From assembly GCA_017302775.1 (NCBI GenBank), contig JAFLDC010000216.1, positions 1-5,362 on the forward strand: a DNA stretch of 5,362 nucleotides. The letters are read 5' to 3'. The position numbers and the translations under genes were made by a program. Shown one piece after another: positions 1 through 5,362 of the stretch. The DNA comes from Sphingomonadales bacterium. Its GTDB lineage: Bacteria > Pseudomonadota > Alphaproteobacteria > Sphingomonadales > Sphingomonadaceae. Position 1 is the first letter of the stretch. Each line of letters begins with the position of its first letter. The notes under the pieces were generated by a model. It saw only the letters and a list, made by a program, of their open reading frames with translations. It made no database searches and was not told where the DNA came from.

Positions 1-37
1 GCCAAGAGCTGAGAAGTTTCGACCCAATTCCAGAAAC

Positions 38-42
38 AGGGA
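38..42 (+). promoter_or_regulatory. Ribosome binding site of the TonB-dependent receptor
   Basis: AGGGA lies 6 nt before the ATG at 49, which is good Shine-Dalgarno spacing and supports that start. The remainder of bases 1-48 looks like leader or intergenic DNA. A short open run on frame 2 ends in a TGA overlapping the ATG (ATGA at 49-52), but it uses AGA and AGG codons unlike the rest of the window, so it is probably not the tail of a gene. I see no clear promoter in the 48 nt available. Confidence 0.6.
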
Positions 43-48
43 AAACCC

Positions 49-1770
49 ATGAAATTGACATTCCGCACCGCATTGTTGGGCGCTTCCGTGCTCGCCTCCC
101 CGGCCTATGCAGAGGAAGCTGTACCGTCCGGACAGGACACGATCGTCGTGATCGCCACCCGAACGCCGCGCCCGCTCGCGGAAACCGCTGCGCCGGTGTC
201 TGTCGTGACGTCGCTGCAATACGAAGATCGCCAGTCGCAGTCACCTTATGATGCGCTTCGCCTGCTCCCCGGCGTCAACGTCGGTGGCGGGCCGCGCCAG
301 CAGGGCGAAATGCCTGCCATTCGCGGCTTCGACCGGCGGCAAATCATCGTTACGGTCGACGGTGCCCGGCGCAATACGACCGAGACCTTGCGCTCGCCGC
401 TCTATGTTGACCCCAGCTTCCTGCAGCGGGCCGAAGTCCTGAAAGGGGCCAGTTCTGCCCTTTATGGCGCCGGCGGGCTTGGCGGTGTGCTGGCTTTCGA
501 GACGATCTCGGCGCAGAGCCAGCTCGCAGCGGGGAAGGATATCGGAGCCCGCGCTTTCGCGCAGTACCAGTCCGGCAGCCATGCCCAGCGGTATGGCGGG
601 CAGGTATATGGGCGGGCCGGTGCGGTCGATGCGCTCTTTGCCGTGGCGTTCCGCGATTCCGGCAAGATCCGGATGGGGGGAAATGCCGGCGATCTCGATC
701 CGGCGGACAGCAACACCAAGACCTGGCTGGCCAAGGTTGGTGTCACTTTTGGCAATTTCCGCGCCGAGGCGTCTCAGAAGTTCTTCACTCTTGACGATTT
801 CGGCCCCAACAACCCGCAGGCGGATAACAGTTTCGTTGCCAGGCAGCCGCACACAGTGAAGGCGCATGAAAGTGTGCTGAATCTGACCGGCGGCAACGAT
901 TCCGGCAGCTGGGCGATCAAGGCGACCGTTTACCGAACCTCGCTGCGCTGGGTCACCGATCCCTATCTCAGTCTCACCGGGTCGGACTCAATGACGCGGA
1001 CCACGGGCGGCTCGCTGCTCTCGACCCACCAGTTCTCTTTCGGGGGCATCAGCAACAAGCTGACGCTCGGGATCGATGCCTATGAGGAGCGCAACGAGAA
1101 CGTCAGCAACGGCTCGCCGGACACGGTCAACCCGAACGGCAAGCAGACAGTGTCTGGCGCCTTCGCGCAGAACGAAATCAGCCTTGCGCCATGGCTGTCC
1201 ATCACCCCGGCTGTCCGCTGGGACCAGTTCAGGACGTCGGTCGATACAGCCGTTGCGCCTGACCAGAAGACGGAGCGCGTGACCTTCAAGGGGACCATCG
1301 CAGCGCGCCCGGTTGCGGGTCTGCTGTTGTGGGGCAGTTACGGCGGGGCCTATCGCGCCCCGACCGTTTCGGAACTATACCAGAACCTCAGCCGGACTTC
1401 GGCCTTGTTCAATTTCCGCCCCAACACCGCGCTGAAACCGGAAAGCGCCGAAGAGTACGATATCGGGCTGGGCTATCATACGGCGGATATTTTTGCCGGA
1501 GGCGATCGCCTTTCCGTTCGCGCAAGCTGGTTCACCAGCAATGTCAGCGATCTCATCACCTCGCGGACGGTCGGAAGCTTCACCCGGACCTTCCCCTTCA
1601 GTGGTACAGGTCTCATCTTCCAGTACCAGAATGTCAGCAAGGCGCGCCGCCGCGGTCTCGAGGCTGAGCTTGCCTATGGGGTCGGGCCGGCTGATTTGTC
1701 CGCTGGCTACAGCCGGGTCCGCAGCGTTGATCGCAACACCGCGGATGCAGCCGGTGGAAATCCGGTTTGA
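49..1770 (+). pseudogene. TonB-dependent outer-membrane receptor, 3'-truncated
   Basis: TonB-dependent receptors import metal chelates, haem or other ligands across the outer membrane using TonB-ExbBD energy. Visible here are a signal peptide (residues 1-21, cleavage after SPAYA), a TonB box (D30-TIVVIA) and a plug domain (about 41-152) containing LRLLPGVNV, IRGF, VDGARR and the conserved VLKGASSALYGAGGLGG end. A beta-barrel of repeated amphipathic strands follows. Two boxes resemble the FRAP and NPNL boxes of haem/haemoglobin-type receptors (YRAP at 435-438; N459-TALKP), but no histidine lies between them, so haem is not a safe substrate. The family usually has about 650-750 residues and ends in an aromatic such as Phe. 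This product has 573 residues and stops at GGNPV, so roughly the last 100-130 residues (final strands) are missing. The reading frame runs directly into mbnP sequence and stops 8 codons later. Loss of the C-terminal strand normally prevents barrel assembly, so the product is probably non-functional. The neighbouring copper genes suggest a copper-related ligand, which is inference only. Confidence 0.85.
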
Positions 1771-2527
1771 TCCCCGCGTCGGCGCCGAGCCTGCCCGCTG
1801 CGGCCAAGCCTATGCGAACATCGGCACCGCCAAGGCGGGGATGCAATTCCAGGATATGCGGATCTTTGTCTCAGCGGTGAGGCTGATCGATGCCAGGGGA
1901 CGTGAAGTTCCCGTCCGGCTGACTCCGGACGGCCAGTGGTAAAGCGGGCAGGTCGCACTGCTCGACTTCGAGGACCGGACCGGCAACTGCAACGGAAACC
2001 CAGGCACCAACATGGTGGTGCGCGGGACTGTTCCCAAAGGCACCTATCGCGGCCTTGTCTTCGAGATCGGCGTCCCGCAGGCGGTGAACCACCAGGACCC
2101 GACGCTGGCCGCCGCGCCGCTTAACGTGACCGGGCTGACCTGGCCATGGCGCGCGGGATACAAGTTTACGACCGTCGATCTTGAAACGAGCGGGGGTGCG
2201 GGCGGCCCGAATGCTGCCACCGGCTTTTCGATCCATATCGGAAGCACCGATTGCGGCGATGGTCCGCTGATGAAAGCGCCAAGTGCGCCGTGCAGGGTAT
2301 CCAACCGTTCAAGCTATCGCCTTGATGGTTTTATTCTCACCTCGTCAACGGTCGTATTGGATTTTGCGGCGTTGCTTGCGGGCACCGACATCACGGTCAA
2401 TACGCCGCGTACGGCATCAGGCTGCATGTCCGGACCCGATCCGGACTGCGCGGCAATCTTCGACCGGCTTGGCCTTGCATTCGAAGGGAAACCGTCCGCA
2501 GGCCAGCAGTGGGTACGGGCGGAGTAA
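1745..2527 (+). pseudogene. mbnP: MbnP-family copper-binding protein, 5'-truncated and with an internal stop
   Basis: MbnP proteins are periplasmic copper binders paired with a di-heme enzyme (MbnH) that converts a Trp of MbnP to kynurenine, which helps bind copper. Translation of frame 2 from about 1751 matches the family throughout: PVEIRF near the start, then CGQAY, FVSAVRLIDARG, VALLDFEDRTGNC, VVRGTVPKGTYRGL, IGVPQAVNHQDP, PWRAGYKF and GFSIHIGSTDCGDG. Six Cys codons are seen (1799, 1988, 2252, 2291, 2423, 2447), fitting the four-Cys description of the family plus an extra pair. Trp codons at 2141 and 2147, beside GYKF, are candidates for the modified residue. Two lesions are present. The start codon and signal peptide are missing because receptor sequence joins directly to the mature domain. 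A TAA at 1940-1942 also follows DGQW, where the family usually has Gln (CAA). The ATG at 1745 has no Shine-Dalgarno and no signal peptide. The ATG at 2012 would restart after the stop, also without a ribosome site. No frameshift is seen through 2527, so the damage is either recent or a sequence error. Confidence 0.85.
2521..2524 (+). promoter_or_regulatory. Ribosome binding site that fixes the MbnH start
   Basis: GGAG inside the last codons of mbnP sits 7 nt before the ATG at 2532. This, the signal peptide that starts at 2532 and the 4-nt gap after the mbnP stop all support 2532 over the upstream in-frame ATG at 2283, which would place about 80 non-homologous residues in front and overlap mbnP. 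Confidence 0.7.
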
Positions 2528-2531
2528 GGCT

Positions 2532-3719
2532 ATGCGCCCTGCCACGGTCTGCCTGCTGTTGTCCGGCTTGTTGCTCGCGTTCAGCGTCGCGCATGCCGGG
2601 CAACGGCAGGCTGGTGCTCTTCAGCCGATCGACGCCATGGTGCCCAGCAAATACGACTTCGGACTGCCCGCATGGACGCCGAGGCCGCTTGAACCGGCAT
2701 CGAACCCGACGACCCCGGCCAAGGTCGAGCTTGGCCGATATCTGTTCTACGATACGCGGCTTTCGCGCGACGGATCCAAATCGTGTGCGAGTTGCCACGA
2801 ACAGGCGCGTGCATTCACCGATGGCCTGCCCCGGTCGCCGGGTGTCACGGGCGATCTCACGCATCGCAACGCGATGTCGCTGGCCAATGTTGCCTATTTC
2901 CCGGTGCTGACCTGGTCCAACCCGCTGCTCAAGCATCTTGAACAACAGGCGCTGGTGCCCTTGCTTGGCCAGGAACCTGTTGAACTGGGCCTCGCCGGAA
3001 TGGACGAAGAGGTTGTTCGCCGACTGAACGACGAACCGATCTACCGCCGGCTTTTTGCGCAGGCTTTCCCCGAAGTACGCGGCCAGATTTCGATGGCGAC
3101 CATCGTGCGCGCCCTGTCGGCCTTTCAGCGTACCATCATTTCGGTGAACGCACCCTATGACCGCTATCGCTACGAAGGCGATGTCGATGCGGTCTCGGAC
3201 GCCGTCATTCGCGGCGAGGCCCTGTTCTTTTCCGAACGGGCGGAATGTCATCATTGCCACAACGGGCTTAATTTCTCGGATACCGTTCTGCACGAGCGCA
3301 ACCGGGCCGGCGAGGTCGCTTTCCACAATACCGGGCTCTACAATCTCGACGGCAACGGCGCCTACCCCGCTGACAACACCGGGATCATGGAAATCACCGG
3401 GCGGCCCGAAGACATGGGGCGGTTTCGGGCGCCGAGCCTGCGCAATGTTGCGGTTACGGGTCCGTATATGCATGACGGCTCGATTGCCACGCTGGATGGT
3501 GTGCTCGATCACTATGCGGCTGGCGGCCGGACGATCGGGACCGGGCCCTATGCAGGCGTCGGCCACGCGAACCCCTTCAAAAGCTCTTTCATATCGGGCT
3601 TCACGCTAACCGCCCAGGATCGCTCCGACCTCATCGCTTTTCTCAATGCACTGACCGACGAACAATTCCTGCGCGAGCCGCGCTTTGCAAATCCATGGCT
3701 CAGAAAGGCGAAGAAATGA
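2532..3719 (+). CDS. mbnH: MbnH-family MauG-like di-heme cytochrome c enzyme
   Basis: This 395-residue protein belongs to the bacterial cytochrome c peroxidase/MauG superfamily, in the branch that partners MbnP. The known role of that branch is H2O2-dependent oxidation of a specific MbnP tryptophan to kynurenine in the periplasm. A signal peptide (residues 1-22, cleavage after AHA) is followed by two c-type haem sites, CASCH (85-89) and CHHCH (239-243). W128 lies 39 residues after the first haem His, the spacing expected of the inter-haem Trp. Q139 and E151 fit the conserved distal-pocket Gln and Glu of the superfamily (LEQQA and PVELG). RAPSLRNV followed by PYMHDG (311-316) marks the C-terminal domain. 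After M313 there is no Met at all, so the Met haem ligand of ordinary peroxidases is absent, as in MauG-type enzymes. The length is normal and no lesion is seen. The gene follows mbnP by 4 nt and overlaps copC by 4 nt (ATGA). A plain di-haem peroxidase is the alternative, but the adjacent mbnP makes MbnH much more likely. Confidence 0.92.
   Translation: MRPATVCLLLSGLLLAFSVAHAGQRQAGALQPIDAMVPSKYDFGLPAWTPRPLEPASNPTTPAKVELGRYLFYDTRLSRDGSKSCASCHEQARAFTDGLPRSPGVTGDLTHRNAMSLANVAYFPVLTWSNPLLKHLEQQALVPLLGQEPVELGLAGMDEEVVRRLNDEPIYRRLFAQAFPEVRGQISMATIVRALSAFQRTIISVNAPYDRYRYEGDVDAVSDAVIRGEALFFSERAECHHCHNGLNFSDTVLHERNRAGEVAFHNTGLYNLDGNGAYPADNTGIMEITGRPEDMGRFRAPSLRNVAVTGPYMHDGSIATLDGVLDHYAAGGRTIGTGPYAGVGHANPFKSSFISGFTLTAQDRSDLIAFLNALTDEQFLREPRFANPWLRKAKK
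3704..3708 (+). promoter_or_regulatory. Ribosome binding site of copC
   Basis: AAAGG lies 7 nt before the ATG at 3716, within the last codons of mbnH. It favours 3716 over the in-frame ATG at 3695, which would add seven residues (MAQKGEE) with two acidic residues in front of the signal peptide. Confidence 0.5.
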
Positions 3720-4078
3720 CACTTCGATCCGCAATTCGACTTCTGGTTCCTGTGCTGGCGGCGACGATGACAACCGCAGTCCAGGCCCACACTGCGCTGC
3801 GGACCGCGAACCCGGTGAGCGGCAGCGTCCTCACCGCGCCGCCACCGGTGCTCACCCTGACTTTTGTCGAGCCTGCCTCGCTCACAGCGCTCACCCTGGT
3901 CAACGCGTCCGGACAACGACAGCTGGCCTTTACGCCCGTCGGCAGCGCACTGACTTTTTCCTCGCGGAGGCCGCCACTGGTGCGTGGACGCAACGAAATT
4001 CGCTGGCGTGCGCTGTCGCGCGATGGCCACGTGATCGAAGGCAGCATCATTATCGTCTTGCGCGCGCCGGCGCGCTGA
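3716..4078 (+). CDS. copC: CopC-family periplasmic Cu(II)-binding protein
   Basis: CopC proteins are small periplasmic beta-barrel proteins that hold copper and work with CopD. This product has 120 residues, normal for the family. A signal peptide (1-24, MTLRSAIRL start, cleavage after AVQA) would leave H25 as the first residue of the mature protein. H25 together with D103 and H105 (in SRDGHVIEG) forms the classic Cu(II) site made of an N-terminal amine/His1 brace, an Asp and a second His. Family landmarks include HTALRTANPVSGS near the N-terminus and LTLTFVEP. The mature part contains no methionine, so the Met-rich Cu(I) site of Pseudomonas CopC is absent and this should be a Cu(II)-only form. 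The gene begins inside the mbnH stop (ATGA overlap) and ends 1 nt before copD, implying coupled translation. Identification is firm; whether it serves uptake or resistance is not shown by the sequence. Confidence 0.93.
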   Translation: MTLRSAIRLLVPVLAATMTTAVQAHTALRTANPVSGSVLTAPPPVLTLTFVEPASLTALTLVNASGQRQLAFTPVGSALTFSSRRPPLVRGRNEIRWRALSRDGHVIEGSIIIVLRAPAR

Positions 4079-4079
4079 C

Positions 4080-5336
4080 ATGTTCGAGGCGCTGAGCTCG
4101 GCGGTAAGAGCAATTGCCTATGCTTCGGCTTTGACCGGTGCGGGAAGTGTCATCACGCTGGCCTCGTTGAGGTATGATAGCAGTACCGGCGCCGCGCAAT
4201 TGACCCGCGTGATCCGCTTGTCAGGGCTTGTTCTGGCGGGCGCTACCTTGATAGCTGCGGCTCTTTTTCTAGTTCGGCTCGGCGGGCTTGATGACGAGGC
4301 TGCCCGGACAGCGCTCATCGGGTCGCCGCTTGGCGCAGCCTTTGCACTTCAGCTGTTTGGCGGACTCACTTTGGCCGCGGCGGCTGGTCCACTGGTTCGG
4401 CAGCTGTGCGCGGCTGCCATCTTGCTCTCGTTTGGCGTCGTCGGCCATGCCGCCACGCAAGGCATCGTCAGCTCGGCAGCGGTTGTGCTTCATGTCAGCG
4501 CCGCAGCATGGTGGCTTGGCGGTCTGCTGGTCTTGCTGCGGGCCAGCATAGTGATGGACCGCAAGGCCTTCGCCTCCTTGACTATGCGCTTCAGCCAGCA
4601 GGCAATGTGGATTGTGGGTTTGCTGATCGCGGCTGGCGCTACCACCGCTGCGCTGTTGCTCCAGTTCAGGTTCGATCCGGCCCAGCGTTACACGCAGATG
4701 CTTATGGTCAAGGGCGGCATCCTGATCGTCCTGCTCGGGCTGGCCGGGATCAACAAGCTTGGTCTCGCGCCCCGGATCGCCATGAGCGAAATGGCGTTCG
4801 CTTGGATCCGGCGAACGATCCAGGCGGAAATCGGCCTTGTTGCCGCAGCCCTCGTCGCTACAGCGTGGCTCACAACCTGCTATTCGCCGCATACTTCCGG
4901 CGAGGTGCTCCACCGGCAGCACGAGCAGCCTCAGGTCGATGGTCCGATCTCGATCATCGACCCCTGGGCGCCTGCGATGTTCCCCGGTTCTCAGACCGCT
5001 GCCGGCTACCTGGTGATCGTCAACCGGCAGGGTGTTGAAGATCGTTTGCTGTCCGCCAGCAGCCCGTGGGCGGAGCAGGTGACGCTCCATGCCACACCGA
5101 GCAAGGGTGGCATCTCAAAAATGAACGAGCTCACGCATCTCGCGATACCTCCGGGCAAGCGGGTTGCCCTGGCACCGGGCGTCTACCATCTGATGTTTTC
5201 GGGCCTCTATGCGCCGTTCGTCGAGGGTGACGACGTTCCGATTTCACTGCGATTTGCCAAGGCAGGAACCGTGAATGTGACCCTGAAGGTCAGGCGCTTT
5301 GCCGACTATGCCAAATCGCATCAGCACCAGCAATGA
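4080..5336 (+). CDS. copD: CopD-type copper membrane protein fused to a PCuAC copper chaperone domain
   Basis: This 418-residue protein joins two families. Residues 1-268 form a CopD-like membrane domain with about eight hydrophobic segments (roughly 8-29, 42-66, 83-102, 107-128, 130-153, 174-194, 205-222, 248-267). H123 (GHAAT), H138 (LHVSAAAWWLGG) and K211-GGILIVLLGLAGIN are typical CopD positions likely to face the metal path. Positive residues concentrate in the loops after segments 1, 5 and 7, which predicts periplasmic N- and C-termini. A His-bearing linker (H271, H278, H281) leads to a PCuAC domain (about 288-405, starting near IIDPWAPAM) with the complete Cu(I) motif H337, M348, H370 and M372 (H-X10-M-X21-H-X-M). 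PCuAC domains normally are separate periplasmic proteins that deliver Cu(I) to the CuA site of cytochrome oxidase. The protein ends in a short His/Gln tail (HQHQQ). There is no break or stop between the domains, so the fusion appears real in this sequence. The start at 4080 has no clear Shine-Dalgarno and lies 1 nt after copC, so it probably depends on coupling. Confidence 0.9.
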   Translation: MFEALSSAVRAIAYASALTGAGSVITLASLRYDSSTGAAQLTRVIRLSGLVLAGATLIAAALFLVRLGGLDDEAARTALIGSPLGAAFALQLFGGLTLAAAAGPLVRQLCAAAILLSFGVVGHAATQGIVSSAAVVLHVSAAAWWLGGLLVLLRASIVMDRKAFASLTMRFSQQAMWIVGLLIAAGATTAALLLQFRFDPAQRYTQMLMVKGGILIVLLGLAGINKLGLAPRIAMSEMAFAWIRRTIQAEIGLVAAALVATAWLTTCYSPHTSGEVLHRQHEQPQVDGPISIIDPWAPAMFPGSQTAAGYLVIVNRQGVEDRLLSASSPWAEQVTLHATPSKGGISKMNELTHLAIPPGKRVALAPGVYHLMFSGLYAPFVEGDDVPISLRFAKAGTVNVTLKVRRFADYAKSHQHQQ

Positions 5337-5362
5337 ATCGCGGACCTGATCCTGCGTGGACC
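5333..5362 (+). CDS. Start of a further gene, cut by the window end
   Basis: An ATG at 5333 overlaps the stop of the copD fusion as ATGA, the same arrangement seen between mbnH and copC. The frame stays open to the window edge, giving MNRGPDPAWT. Ten codons are too few to identify a family. The overlap and same strand suggest it is the next member of the copper operon. No clear Shine-Dalgarno precedes it, so it could also be a chance ATG. Confidence 0.45.
   Translation, partial: MNRGPDPAWT

Noticed and set aside
1751..1766. Short direct repeat CCGGT near the deletion junction (1751 and 1762) as a recombination trace
   Set aside because: Five bases are expected by chance in GC-rich DNA, and both copies lie inside the mbnP side, so they do not flank the deletion.
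1493..1942. 149-residue open frame spanning the receptor end and the first part of mbnP
   Set aside because: Only its last third (from about 1751) matches MbnP. The first part is the receptor gene read in the wrong frame.
1940..1942. Programmed recoding or read-through of the TAA in mbnP
   Set aside because: TAA is the least leaky stop, is not used for selenocysteine or pyrrolysine, and no recoding structure is evident. The gene also lacks its start, which points to simple inactivation.
2012..2527. Independent 171-residue gene starting at ATG 2012
   Set aside because: It is the continuation of the mbnP frame after the internal stop. The ATG falls in the middle of the conserved domain, has no Shine-Dalgarno and no signal peptide.
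2283..2531. Upstream extension of the MbnH reading frame to an ATG at 2283
   Set aside because: The extension is arginine-rich, lies inside mbnP in another frame, and would put a long tail in front of a clear signal peptide at 2532 that has its own GGAG ribosome site.
2397..3566. Long 389-residue open frame on the minus strand opposite mbnH
   Set aside because: It is a shadow of the GC-rich mbnH gene: no recognisable domain, odd composition, and it lies fully opposite a gene with clear family motifs.
4269..5090. 273-residue open frame on the minus strand opposite copD
   Set aside because: No recognisable motif, Gln/Arg-rich shadow composition, and opposite a well-supported membrane and chaperone gene.

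Overview
The window is GC-rich and densely packed, with every gene on the + strand. Codon use, short ATGA-type overlaps and family content suggest an alphaproteobacterium, probably a sphingomonad-like one; this is an inference from style, with no rRNA or marker gene to test it. The theme is extracytoplasmic copper handling.

Layout: (1) 49-1770, a TonB-dependent outer-membrane receptor with good signal peptide, TonB box and plug, but cut off in the last part of its barrel. (2) About 1745-2527, an MbnP-family copper-binding protein (the 'metallo-mystery pair' partner), lacking its start and signal peptide and broken by an in-frame TAA at 1940-1942. (3) 2532-3719, an intact MbnH-family MauG-like di-heme enzyme. 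(4) 3716-4078, CopC, a small periplasmic Cu(II) protein with a complete histidine-brace site. (5) 4080-5336, a CopD-type inner-membrane protein fused at its C-terminus to a PCuAC copper-chaperone domain with the full H-X10-M-X21-H-X-M motif. (6) 5333 onward, the probable first ten codons of another gene that leaves the window.

How the genes would work together (inference from known families): the receptor would bring a substrate, plausibly a copper complex, across the outer membrane. MbnP would bind copper in the periplasm after MbnH oxidises one of its tryptophans to kynurenine. CopC would hold Cu(II), CopD would move copper at the inner membrane, and PCuAC would pass Cu(I) to client proteins such as cytochrome oxidase. 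The genes from mbnH onward overlap by 4 nt or are 1 nt apart, so they are probably translationally coupled.

The most striking points are the damage and the fusion. A deletion appears to have removed the 3' end of the receptor gene, the intergenic region and the 5' end of mbnP, joining the two genes out of frame near 1736-1752. A separate CAA-to-TAA type nonsense change then lies in mbnP. The downstream genes remain intact, so MbnH seems to have lost its local partner. Either this is genuine decay of half of the cluster or it is an assembly or sequencing error. The CopD-PCuAC fusion is the best candidate for an unusual architecture. No RNA genes, CRISPR arrays, insertion sequences or convincing terminators were seen.
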